A program made the translations under genes and the position numbers. Shown one piece after another: positions 23,947 to 32,125 of a DNA stretch of 42,228 nt (the stretch's first letter is position 1; each line of letters starts with the position of its first letter). The notes under the pieces were generated by a model that was not told the origin of the DNA, did not search any database, and saw nothing but the letters and a program-made list of their open reading frames with translations. The stretch lies in contig JAKFXG010000008.1 in NCBI GenBank assembly GCA_021731495.1, positions 1-42,228 of the forward strand. The letters are read 5' to 3'. The stretch is from Candidatus Parcubacteria bacterium (GTDB lineage Bacteria; Patescibacteriota; Minisyncoccia; Phycocordibacterales; Phycocordibacteraceae).

Positions 23947-24608
23947 GGCGTAAGGTGGTCGGTAATGGTCACCGAGTAAGGAGAGCCGTGGAAAGTCCAC
24001 GACACCGTTGAGACAAGGCGCTTGTCATGATACAGGGCATCCGTGGCAGGAACATCAAGCACTTGGACTGTGCGCGTAAAAGAGGTCGCGACACCGCCCT
24101 GTTGCGTGTATCCGTACGCGCCATTAGCAAGAAGTGTCAAATGGAGTGGTGCGCAGGAATTGCTGGTGGGAGAGCAGGGCGTGAGTGAGAAACCGGCTCC
24201 TGTGCCCATGCTCCGCGACGGGTCGAGCGTGCAAGTTGTCACACGGCACGAGGCGATCGATGCCGCGTTTCCCCCCGTTAGAAAGCTGATCCACGCATCT
24301 TGTGAGACGGTGGAGCCGCCCGCCGCGTACGCGGCGAGATACTCGTTATCGCGCATGGCGCGTACGTATTCGATACCTTCCTGCGCAAGATACGAAGCGG
24401 TCAGCTGGTCACGAGCGATCTGTGCCGCAACAATGGCGCGACTTGCGGTGAATAAAGGGCCCACTACTGAGAGTGTAAGGATAGTTACGGCAACCAGCGC
24501 CTCGATGAGAGTAAACCCGCAGAGCCGGGTTTGCTCTCTGCGCTCGTTCGCAAAAGAAAAATAGGAATTTCTCTTTTGCCTCTCTCGCTTGATAGTAAAG
24601 CCTTTCAT
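23937..24608 (-). CDS. PilV-like minor prepilin
   Basis: This 223-aa prepilin has the cleavage and helix motif CGFTLIEALVAVTILTLSVVG at about 31-50, with Glu at +5 of the mature protein. It continues AQEGIEYVRAMRDNEYL, common in PilV-like pseudopilins of CPR clusters. The leader is abnormally long: the protein opens MKGFTIKR and only later reaches GFTLIE, as though about 28 residues were inserted after an original MKGFT. The inserted DNA contains an imperfect palindrome (24550-24579) and is bounded by short direct repeats (AGTAAA-n-CC). It begins 2 nt after the PilW-like stop and overlaps the PilX-like gene. Confidence 0.8.
   Translation of the reverse strand: MKGFTIKRERQKRNSYFSFANERREQTRLCGFTLIEALVAVTILTLSVVGPLFTASRAIVAAQIARDQLTASYLAQEGIEYVRAMRDNEYLAAYAAGGSTVSQDAWISFLTGGNAASIASCRVTTCTLDPSRSMGTGAGFSLTPCSPTSNSCAPLHLTLLANGAYGYTQQGGVATSFTRTVQVLDVPATDALYHDKRLVSTVSWTFHGSPYSVTITDHLTPWQ
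24321..24336. repeat. 16-nt perfect palindrome inside the PilV-like gene
   Basis: CGCCGCG-ta-CGCGGCG, perfect arms with a 2-nt loop, encoding AAYAAG. It is another of the GC-rich intragenic palindromes. Confidence 0.5.
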
Positions 24609-24610
24609 AC

Positions 24611-25162
24611 TTATATGTCGGTGCCGCGCATCGCCGCGGACGTCTCAATGACGAAGGATTCCGTCTTCCCTGCTCCGGCAGTAACCGTACCAGCAACGAT
24701 GATAGTGACATAGGGCTGTCTCCCATCGCCTGGTGATCCGCGCTGGGAGCCGACAGTATAGAAGGTGAGAGAAGAAATGACTATTGATGGGTCAGTGAGG
24801 ACGCTTTGCGTAGCGCCGACCGTTTTCTGCAATGAGGAGCCGGAGAGGCTGTAGGTGGTCGTGAGACCATTCTTATTCAAGGAAGAGAAACTGCTTGCGC
24901 CGCTCGGACAATCGCCGAGGCCGCCGCAATTATAGTCAATGCTCGTACGGATGTCGCGCGTCATAGTTTCAAGCGCAAAAGAGAGATTGTTGATGCCGGT
25001 GGCAACGGCTTGAACCTGACGGTGCACACTGATCATCGTGAGGTACGCACCAGAAGCGAGTGTCATGATGAACGCGAAAAGTCCGACCGCGACAATAAGC
25101 TCGACGAGTGTATACCCCTCAGAACGAGCTTTGCGCTGTATGCTGTGTACTGTTCTTATCAT
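24611..25162 (-). CDS. PilW-like minor prepilin
   Basis: This 183-aa prepilin has leader RKARSEGYTLVELIVAVGLFAFIMTLASG at about 10-38, a helix, then ALETMTRDIRTSIDYNCGG, the typical PilW/PulJ-type continuation. Minor pilins of this type prime pilus assembly and may present adhesion or DNA-binding surfaces at the tip. The start is taken at ATG 25162, whose last two bases overlap the preceding gene's stop (ATGA), although another ATG lies 6 nt upstream. It sits between FimT-like and PilV-like genes. Confidence 0.8.
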   Translation of the reverse strand: MIRTVHSIQRKARSEGYTLVELIVAVGLFAFIMTLASGAYLTMISVHRQVQAVATGINNLSFALETMTRDIRTSIDYNCGGLGDCPSGASSFSSLNKNGLTTTYSLSGSSLQKTVGATQSVLTDPSIVISSLTFYTVGSQRGSPGDGRQPYVTIIVAGTVTAGAGKTESFVIETSAAMRGTDI

Positions 25163-25785
25163 GGGCATGATGAGACATTCGCGGTGATCGCCCCTGAGGA
25201 TCCGACTGAAATATAGCGGAATCCTCCTTGAGGCGATGTGATGGTGAGGCAGGCATCAGTATACGGGGAACCGTTTGCGGTTATAAACGCATCCGGATTT
25301 GGGCGCGAAAAAACAATGTCGAGCGATGTTAAACCGCCACCATTCGCATACGCGCATGCCACCGTAGGGCCTGGGCGGGTGGCGCAGAAATCGCTTACGA
25401 TGATGCCATTCCCGAGCGCGTACGTCTGTATGAGCGCGTCGGAACCGAAAGTATACGCATGGTCTCCCGGCTTGCAGTCGGGAGTGGCACAAGGCATGGG
25501 CGCAGTAGAGTGTGTATCGGCAAAGAGAAAGAACGAATCCGATGGAGAAGTCTGGAAATGAACGCCGTACCCCGCATTCGCGATACTGCCGACCGCACGA
25601 CTGCCAAGACCGAAGGTTTGGGCGGAGCGCAGTGAAAGCGCGATGTCATACGCCGTATTCGAGAGCAGAAGCGTCTTGTTGAAGGTGCCTTGATTCGTGA
25701 AAACGATGCCGGTAATGATACCGATGATCGCAAACACGACCAAGAGCTCAATCAGAGTGAAGCCGCGAAATTGAAAAGGTTCCAT
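25159..25785 (-). CDS. FimT/GspH-like minor prepilin
   Basis: This 208-aa prepilin has a very short leader, MEPFQFRGFTLIELLVVFAI, then a mature domain with SLRSAQTFGLGSRAV, the helix-to-beta transition of GspH/FimT pseudopilins (FimT can bind DNA in competence pili). There are six or so cysteines in pairs late in the sequence (CATPDCK, DFCATR, SSCP), which may form disulphides outside the cell. It overlaps the end of pilD by 34 nt and the PilW-like gene by 4 nt, so translation is coupled. Confidence 0.8.
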   Translation of the reverse strand: MEPFQFRGFTLIELLVVFAIIGIITGIVFTNQGTFNKTLLLSNTAYDIALSLRSAQTFGLGSRAVGSIANAGYGVHFQTSPSDSFFLFADTHSTAPMPCATPDCKPGDHAYTFGSDALIQTYALGNGIIVSDFCATRPGPTVACAYANGGGLTSLDIVFSRPNPDAFITANGSPYTDACLTITSPQGGFRYISVGSSGAITANVSSCP

Positions 25786-26513
25786 TGAGTGAAGTAGGCG
25801 AGGAGAAAGCCGGCCGCCAGATAGGGCGCAAACGGCACCTCAACTCCCATTCTAGAGCCACGAGGCCTTCGTGCCAACAGCACTATCCCAACAACAGCGC
25901 CGATCCAGAATGAGAATACGAATCCCGTGAGTGCGGCGGGACCAGTGAGAAGGGAGAGACCGAATGCAAGCGGCGCATCTGAAAATCCCATGGCGCGGCC
26001 GCGGGAGAGAAAATGAACGAGCGCGAGAGAGGCCGCAATGAGAAGAGCGGTAATCAACGTAGGCAAGAAATCAGAAAGAGACGGCGCGGATATAACACTG
26101 GTTATCAGCGATGCGGCGACAAATACTCCCAGAAGCGGAGGCGGGAGCATTTGGTGCATGAGATCATACAGAACAAGCGCGAGAAGCACTGAAAGCGAGA
26201 GGAGTGTGCACAGAAGCGTTACTGTGAGACCGACTTTGAGATAGGTGAGCACAAAAAACCCTCCAAGCAGAAGCTCCGTAACGGGGGCATAGAGGGAAAG
26301 AGAGACGCCGCAACAGCGCGCACGGCCTCCCCCGAAGAGGTACGAAATGACCGGAACAAGCACGTGAGGTGTGAGTGGCGCGGCACACGCATCGCAGTAC
26401 GAGCGGCCGGTAAGGAAACTTTGCCCGGTGTAAAGGCGCGCGACGAGTACCCCAATGAAGCTTGCAATAATCGCGCCGAAAAAAAATAAAGAGGCGGGAA
26501 CGAGAAAAAGCAT
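25752..26513 (-). CDS. pilD: Prepilin peptidase (and methyltransferase)
   Basis: This 253-aa polytopic aspartic protease (A24 family) cleaves and N-methylates prepilins. Catalytic aspartates are in VLYDLMHQMLP near 127 and GFSDAPLAFG near 190 (family GxGD, here GFSD). The N-terminal zinc-binding methyltransferase loop is only partly kept: CDACAAP retains CxxC, but the second pair reads RARCCG, so one cysteine is out of place. The start is taken as ATG 26513 because TATGAT (26521-26526) ends 7 nt before it. A long hairpin lies right upstream. It is transcribed with the minor prepilin genes. Confidence 0.92.
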   Translation of the reverse strand: MLFLVPASLFFFGAIIASFIGVLVARLYTGQSFLTGRSYCDACAAPLTPHVLVPVISYLFGGGRARCCGVSLSLYAPVTELLLGGFFVLTYLKVGLTVTLLCTLLSLSVLLALVLYDLMHQMLPPPLLGVFVAASLITSVISAPSLSDFLPTLITALLIAASLALVHFLSRGRAMGFSDAPLAFGLSLLTGPAALTGFVFSFWIGAVVGIVLLARRPRGSRMGVEVPFAPYLAAGFLLAYFTQWNLFNFAASL

Positions 26514-26525
26514 ACTCCGCATCAT

Positions 26526-26564
26526 AGCAGAAACCGGTCCACCAAAGGCGGACCGGTTTCTGCT
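26526..26564. terminator. 15-bp hairpin between pilA and pilD, abutting the pilD -10 box
   Basis: AGCAGAAACCGGTCC (26526-26540) pairs with GGACCGGTTTCTGCT (26550-26564). On the minus strand it ends on the first base of TATGAT, the probable pilD -10 box, and has no T tract. It may separate the abundant pilin mRNA from pilD, or act as an operator. Confidence 0.6.
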
Positions 26565-26586
26565 ATTTCACCAATGTGAGGGGATA

Positions 26587-27012
26587 CTAAGGGCAGGATT
26601 CTATGGTATTTGCAGCAGTTTCCTTCCCTGCCGAACCGTTCGAGTCGACACACCAGAAACCTCCCGTAGGAAGCACGGAGGAAACGGCATATGCGCTCGT
26701 CGTATTGATACAGGTGAGTGCAGTGCCTCCGTTGGCAGTTTGGGCACCCGCAATCGCCCTAGTGATTACTGGATCGGAGAAAACTGCAGCGGCACAGGAG
26801 GAACCAGCGGTGCCATAAGAATTATTATTGTTGCCATAATAAATCTCCGCCTGCGTCCGGATGGTTGAAAGATCGGACTGGACAGCGGCGTCATTACCCT
26901 TGGTGCGCGCGGTATTGAGCGATGCGAGGACGACCGCTGAGAGGATGCCGATAATGGCGATAACGACGAGAAGCTCGATGAGAGTGAAACCTTTGGAACG
27001 ATTTTTATACAT
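26587..27012 (-). CDS. pilA: Major type IV prepilin
   Basis: This 141-aa prepilin has the short leader MYKNRSKG followed by FTLIELLVVIAIIGILSAVVLASL, the near-invariant type IV pilin helix with Glu5. The rest is Ser/Thr/Asn/Ala-rich, with four cysteines that could form two disulphides (SSCAAAVF, ALTCIN, GFWCVD, ESCP). Small size, a separate promoter and position beside pilC identify it as the likely main pilus subunit. A TATAAT at 27040-27045 is followed by a 27-nt leader, so unlike most genes here it has a true 5' UTR, in line with high expression. Confidence 0.9.
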   Translation of the reverse strand: MYKNRSKGFTLIELLVVIAIIGILSAVVLASLNTARTKGNDAAVQSDLSTIRTQAEIYYGNNNNSYGTAGSSCAAAVFSDPVITRAIAGAQTANGGTALTCINTTSAYAVSSVLPTGGFWCVDSNGSAGKETAANTIESCP

Positions 27013-27039
27013 AATTTCTTGTATGCGGTTAATGGTTGG

Positions 27040-27045
27040 ATTATA
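27040..27045 (-). promoter_or_regulatory. -10 box of pilA (with leader)
   Basis: A perfect TATAAT on the minus strand, 27 nt before the ATG. Confidence 0.55.
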
Positions 27046-27115
27046 CGCCTATCAAGGCCCTTCCGGAAACGGGGGTGTGGATAGCTTAATCCGACAGTGT
27101 GCGGAGATAGCCCTT

Positions 27116-28324
27116 CTAGATTGAGCCTGCGAGGTTGTAAATCGGGATGAGTATCGCCGCAAGCAATGTGCCGACGCCAAGGCCCAGGAGGACGATCATA
27201 ATAGGCTCAATGAGGCCAACGAGTGTATCGACGGCATTTGACACTTCACGGTTGTAGAATTTGGCGAGCGTCGTGAGTATTTTCCCGAGTTCGCCCGTCT
27301 CCTCGCCGACTTTTGTCATGGCGACCATGATGCCCGGTATTCCCGCGTGCTTGCCGAAAGCGCCAGAAATGGAAGAACCGCCCTTCACATCTGCGGCGAC
27401 TTCATCAAGCACGGCCTTATACGCGGCATTTCCTACGACCGACGCAGTGATCTCAAGCGCCTCGACAACCGATACTCCCGATAAGAGCATCGTGGCGAAG
27501 TTGTCCGCAATGCGCGAAAGATAGAGCTTTTTGTAGAGGTCGCCCACGTAGGGAACGCTGAGCTTCAGACTATCCAACATGAGTTTGCCACGCCCGGTCT
27601 TCCGGAGTTGCCAGACATAAAATCCGAAAGCGATGAGCGCAATGAGTACGAAGATGCCGTATTGGACAAGAAAGTTCGAGAATCCTATGACGATGCGAGT
27701 ATACAGAGGTATTCCCTGGCCTGAGTCAATCAAAATAGCGCTTATCTTAGGAATAACGAGCGTGAGCATGAGCGTCATCACGCCGAAGAAGACGGCAATA
27801 ACGAAAGCCGGATAGACAAGCGCATTCTCGGTCTTACTCAAAATGTCATACGAGCGATCCAGATAGTCGGCGAGATAGACGAATGTTTCCGACAGTTTAC
27901 CCGACTCCTCGCCCGCGTGAACCATATTCACATAGAATGCCGTAAAGACTTTGGGGTGGCGCGCGAGCGCCTTGCTGATAGGACTCCCGCCTTGAATGTC
28001 GTCGCCTACCGCAGAAAGGACAATCGCAAGTTTTTTATTATCGACCTCGGCGGCGAGAAGGCGGAACACGCGGAGCGCGGACACCTGCGCCTCGAACAGC
28101 GTCGCTATTTGCCGAGAGAGTATGACGACGTCTTTATTGGTGACACGACCGAAAAACGGCAAATCAATATCGGCAAAAAGCGCGCGCTTCTCCGAAGATT
28201 CGATCGACGAGATGATGAGATTGCGCCGCTGAAGCGCGGATACCGCAATCTCCTGAGAAGGCGCCTCGATAGTCCCGTCCCGCTCGTGTCCGTCTTGATC
28301 AATGGCGTGATAGCTAAATAACAT
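27116..28324 (-). CDS. pilC: Type IV pilus inner membrane platform protein
   Basis: This 402-aa protein is built of two T2SSF domains. It begins with the family's YHAIDQDGHERDGTIEAPS, then has AALRVFRLLAAE... and the repeated motif GGSPISKALARHPKVF near 115 and GGSSISGAFGKHAGIPG near 315, each followed by a HAGEESG/KVGEETG glycine-glutamate turn. Three or four membrane helices lie at about 165-190, 215-240 and 370-400. It anchors PilB and PilT at the membrane. Its start lies 2 nt after the pilT stop. Confidence 0.94.
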   Translation of the reverse strand: MLFSYHAIDQDGHERDGTIEAPSQEIAVSALQRRNLIISSIESSEKRALFADIDLPFFGRVTNKDVVILSRQIATLFEAQVSALRVFRLLAAEVDNKKLAIVLSAVGDDIQGGSPISKALARHPKVFTAFYVNMVHAGEESGKLSETFVYLADYLDRSYDILSKTENALVYPAFVIAVFFGVMTLMLTLVIPKISAILIDSGQGIPLYTRIVIGFSNFLVQYGIFVLIALIAFGFYVWQLRKTGRGKLMLDSLKLSVPYVGDLYKKLYLSRIADNFATMLLSGVSVVEALEITASVVGNAAYKAVLDEVAADVKGGSSISGAFGKHAGIPGIMVAMTKVGEETGELGKILTTLAKFYNREVSNAVDTLVGLIEPIMIVLLGLGVGTLLAAILIPIYNLAGSI

Positions 28325-28326
28325 GT

Positions 28327-29388
28327 TTAGAGATAGCGTTCGAAGGTTTTTGGATCCATCGCATGCTCGTAGGCATGCTCAACCGTCACTTCCCCGCGAC
28401 GCACAAGATCCGCAAGCATACGGTCCAAGTCGATCATTCCCTCCTGTGAAGATGTTTGGATGACCGCACTGAGTTCGTGTGTTCGTGCGTCGCGGATAAG
28501 AGTGCTCACCGCATTGTTGTTGATAAGTAACTCGTAGGCCGGAATGAGCCCGCCGGAAACCCGAGGAATGAGGCGCTGGGAGAAAATGCCGGCAAGGCTT
28601 CCCGCCAACTGCACCCGCACCTGAGACTGTTGTTCGGAGGGAAACATGTCGATGATACGGTCAATGGTCTGTGCGGCATTATTGGTGTGGAGTGTGGAAA
28701 AGACGAGATGGCCAGTCTCCGCGGCGGTCACCGCCGCGGAGATCGTTTCGTAATCGCGCATCTCGCCGACCATGATCACGTCCACGTCTTCGCGAAAAGC
28801 GCTTTGCAGCGCCGTATGGAAATCAGGTGCGTCGATGTGCACCTCGCGCTGATGGATGAGCGACTTCTTGGGGGTAAAGAGATACTCGACCGGATCCTCG
28901 ATGGTGAGGATGTGTTCTGCGCGAGAATCATTGATGCGATCAATCATTGTGGCAAGCGTGGTCGATTTACCCTGCCCTACCGGCCCGACGACGAGAAAAA
29001 AGCCCTGCTCGCGCTGCGTAAAGGCCTCCAGTATGGAGGGGAGGTTGAGGTCGGCTAAGGTGCGTATCGCATGCGGTATAAGCCGGAACGCAATCGACGT
29101 CGCTCCTTGTGCACGATACCCGTTCACCCGGAAGCGCACATTGGCCTCATGCTCATAGGACAAGTCAATGGTCTGATTCTCCTGGAACGAGTTCCAGCGG
29201 TCCGGGAGCACGATGGACTTGAGCATGGCTTCCGTCTCCTCAGCGGTAAATGCGGGATACTTAGAAAGGGGGATCAGTGCGCCCGCGACACGAATCATCG
29301 GTGAACCGCCGGTGAAAATGTGGAGGTCCGAACCACCCTCTTTCGCCACAAGTTCAAGAAGTTCCCCAAGACGTTTTTCGGCAATCAT
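28327..29388 (-). CDS. pilT: Pilus retraction ATPase
   Basis: This 353-aa hexameric ATPase has Walker A GPVGQGKSTT, an Asp box DPVEYLF, Walker B DVIMVGEMRDYETI, and a His box TAAETGHLVFSTLHTN. It shows the PilT signatures RFRVNGYRAQG and AGIFSQRL. It pulls pili back by depolymerising pilin, needed for twitching and DNA uptake. The Walker B region is followed by an 11-bp-arm palindrome in the DNA (28717-28741) encoding ISAAVTAAE, in a conserved, normal-length segment. It lies 15 nt after the response regulator gene, probably in one transcript with it and pilC. Confidence 0.95.
   Translation of the reverse strand: MIAEKRLGELLELVAKEGGSDLHIFTGGSPMIRVAGALIPLSKYPAFTAEETEAMLKSIVLPDRWNSFQENQTIDLSYEHEANVRFRVNGYRAQGATSIAFRLIPHAIRTLADLNLPSILEAFTQREQGFFLVVGPVGQGKSTTLATMIDRINDSRAEHILTIEDPVEYLFTPKKSLIHQREVHIDAPDFHTALQSAFREDVDVIMVGEMRDYETISAAVTAAETGHLVFSTLHTNNAAQTIDRIIDMFPSEQQSQVRVQLAGSLAGIFSQRLIPRVSGGLIPAYELLINNNAVSTLIRDARTHELSAVIQTSSQEGMIDLDRMLADLVRRGEVTVEHAYEHAMDPKTFERYL
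28717..28741. repeat. 11-bp-arm perfect palindrome inside pilT
   Basis: CTCCGCGGCGG-tca-CCGCCGCGGAG. It falls in a conserved coding segment without adding residues. Confidence 0.65.
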
Positions 29389-29403
29389 ATTATATGTTTT
29401 TTA

Positions 29404-29808
29404 TTAATGACTCTTCGCACCAGATGAACCAGCTTCTATGGTGCGCAAGGTCTCGGCAAATACCTCGGAAGGAATAGCTGATGCCTTTATGATGTAACCG
29501 TCTGCAGCAAGCTGTTTCGCCTTTTCAATGTCGGAATCCTGGCCCTGATTCGAGAGGATGACGATCTTCGCGCCTTTGGCGAGCTGCTCTTTCCGTATCG
29601 CCTCAAGCGTCTCGAATCCGCTCATACCCGGCATGACAATATCGAGCAGAATCGCGTCCGGATCGGTGGCATCCTCTTTCCGGAGGGCAGTCAGAAGATC
29701 CTCGCCGCCGCCGAACACCTTCACCTCATGACCGGCGCTCCTGAACTTGACCGAGTAGAGATCAAGGAGAAACTTGTCATCATCGACGAGATAAATGCGG
29801 TACGCCAT
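29404..29808 (-). CDS. Single-domain response regulator (CheY/PilG-like)
   Basis: This 134-aa receiver domain has the acidic pair in YLVDDDKF, phosphoacceptor Asp in DAILLDIVMPGMSGFE, Thr/Ser region IVILSNQGQD and Lys in YIIKASAIP. There is no output domain. The position between pilB and pilT suggests it controls pilus extension or retraction, as PilG/PilH do. No histidine kinase is present in the window. Its promoter, TATACT ending 8 nt before the ATG, is surrounded by CCAGA/TCTGG inverted motifs. Confidence 0.9.
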   Translation of the reverse strand: MAYRIYLVDDDKFLLDLYSVKFRSAGHEVKVFGGGEDLLTALRKEDATDPDAILLDIVMPGMSGFETLEAIRKEQLAKGAKIVILSNQGQDSDIEKAKQLAADGYIIKASAIPSEVFAETLRTIEAGSSGAKSH

Positions 29809-29850
29809 TACCAGACAGTATACCCCCGAAATATCTGGTACGCGCCAGAT
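29809..29850 (-). promoter_or_regulatory. Response-regulator promoter with CCAGA/TCTGG motifs
   Basis: TATACT (29817-29822) ends 8 nt before the ATG. TACCAGA (29809-29815) and TCTGGTA (29834-29840) form an inverted repeat around it, and ATCTGG-tacgcg-CCAGAT continues upstream to 29850. The three half-sites look like an operator. Confidence 0.45.
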
Positions 29851-29901
29851 TGCGCGGTTTGTGTGGACAGTATGATTTGTCCCGAGGTCATGTTTTAAAC
29901 A

Positions 29902-31680
29902 TCAACTCAGTTCTTCTTCGGAGAAAAGTTCCCCGCCAAGTGTGTTAATTTCTTCAAACGGAATCTCACCCGCAAGCGCCTTCACGACTGCATCGTCGCG
30001 CATAGTGAGCATGCCGGTCATACGGGCGGCGGCGTAGATCTTCTCCTCGACCGGCTCGGTGAGCACGACCTGTTCAAGCTCTTTATTCATGCGCAATATT
30101 TCAAAGACAGCCGTGCGACCACGCGTGCCGTTCGGGCATTCGGCCGTCGGTTTCGTATGATAGAACTCCTTGAAGGGAGGGAGCTTGTTGCGATATTCAA
30201 GCGGCAGATCGGCGAATTCCCGGTCGAGGAGTTCTTTGACACTACCCTTGATAGGAAAAGGAGTCTTCCCGCCATCACAAAGCCTCCGGACGAGACGCTG
30301 TCCGATGACGGCGACCAGCGTCGGTGCAATAAGGAACGGGTCGACGCCCATGTCGATGAGACGAGGAATCGCGCCGACCGCGGTGTTGGTGTGTATCGTG
30401 GAAAAGACGAGATGGCCCGTAAGCGCCGCCTGGACCGCAAGCACGGCGGTCTCCTTGTCGCGAATTTCACCGACCATGATGATGTCCGGGTCCTGGCGCA
30501 AGACGGAGCGCAGACCGCTCGCGAACGTATAGCCAATCTCGGGCCGCATCTGGCTCTGCGCGACACCGGTAATTTCGTATTCGACAGGATCTTCGAGCGA
30601 AACGACATTCGCCGTCTCGCGGTCGAGCTCGGAGAGCATTGCGAAAAGCGTGGTTGACTTCCCTGAGCCGGTCGGTCCTGCGATGAGAATGATGCCGTAG
30701 GGGACTTTCATCATTTCGCGAACCTCGGCGAGATGCTCGCCGGTAAATCCGACCGACTCCAGTGTCGCCGTCGCATCCGACTGATCGAGAATGCGCATCA
30801 CAATCTTCTCACCGTATTCCGTCGGGAACGTAGAGACACGGAAGTCTATTTTGCGCTTATCGACGGTCGCCGAGAAACGTCCGTCCTGCGGTTTCCGTTT
30901 CTCATCGAGACGCAATTTCGCGAGGATCTTAATGCGTGCGATGACGGCTTCATGCACCTTCGTCGGTAACTCGAGCGAAGTATGCAATTCACCATCCATG
31001 CGGAAACGGACGCGAGTCTTCGTCGGCGTGGGTTCGATGTGGACGTCGGATGAATGTCCCTCGATGGCATAGCGTAATATAGTCGAGACGATTTTCGTTA
31101 CCGGCGCGTCCTCCTTCAGGGCTTCGTGGGGGCCGGTCAAATTGAGCATCTCCTCGGAGCCTTCAGTCTGGGCAGACGCATCGGGAGACGGGCGCGCATC
31201 GACAGATGAGGGTTTCGCGGCCATCTCGTATTCAGAAAGCGCTTTGCCGACCTCGCCCGGAAGATTCTGGTACGCGTCGATGACCCGGTCGAAATCCTGT
31301 TTTGTGATGAGGAATATAACATAGGGCATGCCAATCTTCCCTGAGATGAACTGCAGTGCATCGAATGCCTCGATGTTATCGGGGTCGGTAATGCCTACTT
31401 CGAGCGCGCCATTCACGACGGCGAGTGGCACGAACCCATAGTGGCGGGCCGAATCGATCGGGATGTAGCTGAATACCTCCTGCGCGGCGGGAGGTTCGCC
31501 AAGTATGCGACTCGGGAGGCCGTAGGCCTTCCCCGCTTCAGCGAGCGCGCTCTCGAGCGATATGCCATGCGCGGCAAGCACATCGGCAAGCGGCTTCTCC
31601 GCGGTAACGTCAGCCTCGATCGCCTTGCGATCGCTTGCGGAGAGGAGACCCTTGTCGACAAGATATCCGAGAAGGTTCAT
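29902..31680 (-). CDS. pilB: Pilus extension ATPase
   Basis: This 592-aa GspE/PilB-type ATPase has an N-terminal MshE-N domain (LPSRILGEPPAAQ..., SYIPIDSARHYGFVPLAV), then the motor with VRFRMDGELHTSLELP, Walker A GPTGSGKSTT near 340, Walker B DIIMVGEIRDKETA and GHLVFSTIHTN. It powers pilin polymerisation. The usual four-cysteine zinc site is eroded: RRLCDGGKTPF keeps one of the first pair, and ECPNGTRGR keeps one of the second, with about four residues deleted. It lies between the PilP-like gene and the response regulator. Confidence 0.95.
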   Translation of the reverse strand: MNLLGYLVDKGLLSASDRKAIEADVTAEKPLADVLAAHGISLESALAEAGKAYGLPSRILGEPPAAQEVFSYIPIDSARHYGFVPLAVVNGALEVGITDPDNIEAFDALQFISGKIGMPYVIFLITKQDFDRVIDAYQNLPGEVGKALSEYEMAAKPSSVDARPSPDASAQTEGSEEMLNLTGPHEALKEDAPVTKIVSTILRYAIEGHSSDVHIEPTPTKTRVRFRMDGELHTSLELPTKVHEAVIARIKILAKLRLDEKRKPQDGRFSATVDKRKIDFRVSTFPTEYGEKIVMRILDQSDATATLESVGFTGEHLAEVREMMKVPYGIILIAGPTGSGKSTTLFAMLSELDRETANVVSLEDPVEYEITGVAQSQMRPEIGYTFASGLRSVLRQDPDIIMVGEIRDKETAVLAVQAALTGHLVFSTIHTNTAVGAIPRLIDMGVDPFLIAPTLVAVIGQRLVRRLCDGGKTPFPIKGSVKELLDREFADLPLEYRNKLPPFKEFYHTKPTAECPNGTRGRTAVFEILRMNKELEQVVLTEPVEEKIYAAARMTGMLTMRDDAVVKALAGEIPFEEINTLGGELFSEEELS

Positions 31681-31806
31681 CCTGGTAGAAACCCGCCACA
31701 GTTATGGCGTGCTATGTGAGCGAACGATGGATACGTTTCGTACATGCTCATACTCCAGACATTCTACTACAAGGTGCAGTGGTTCGGCTTCTCACAAGCC
31801 GCACAC

Positions 31807-32109
31807 TCATCTTCCGCCTATGCCGGAAATCGGCGCGAAGGGGTCGAGACGGCCGGATGTCTCAGGCGCCACAGGTGTCGACAAATCGACAAGCGCCATG
31901 AAACGCGTGTCGGAAAAGATGTCGGTAGTAAATGAGATCGGCTGCAATTGGCTGACGAGCATTTTGAACTGCATTTGTGCCGCGTTTTCCTCCACGCCCG
32001 TCGTGAGTGGTGGCTCGTTCCCTGTTCCGGTGAAAAAATACCAATAGGCTCCCGCCGCAACAACGAGCGTTGCGACGATGAGGATGATTGTGTTCGTGTT
32101 TAATTTCAT
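31807..32109 (-). CDS. PilP-like small membrane-anchored pilus protein
   Basis: This 100-aa protein has one N-terminal helix (IILIVATLVVAAGAYWYFF, residues 8-26) and an extracytoplasmic tail ending GRLDPFAPISGIGG. The DPFxP ending resembles the 'RDPF' region of PilP lipoproteins, and the position after PilN and PilO fits. With no outer membrane secretin to contact, its role here is probably within the alignment complex. It starts 16 nt after the PilO-like stop, in the same operon. Family assignment is by context and one motif. Confidence 0.6.
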   Translation of the reverse strand: MKLNTNTIILIVATLVVAAGAYWYFFTGTGNEPPLTTGVEENAAQMQFKMLVSQLQPISFTTDIFSDTRFMALVDLSTPVAPETSGRLDPFAPISGIGGR

Positions 32110-32125
32110 ACTTCAAGACAGGGGC

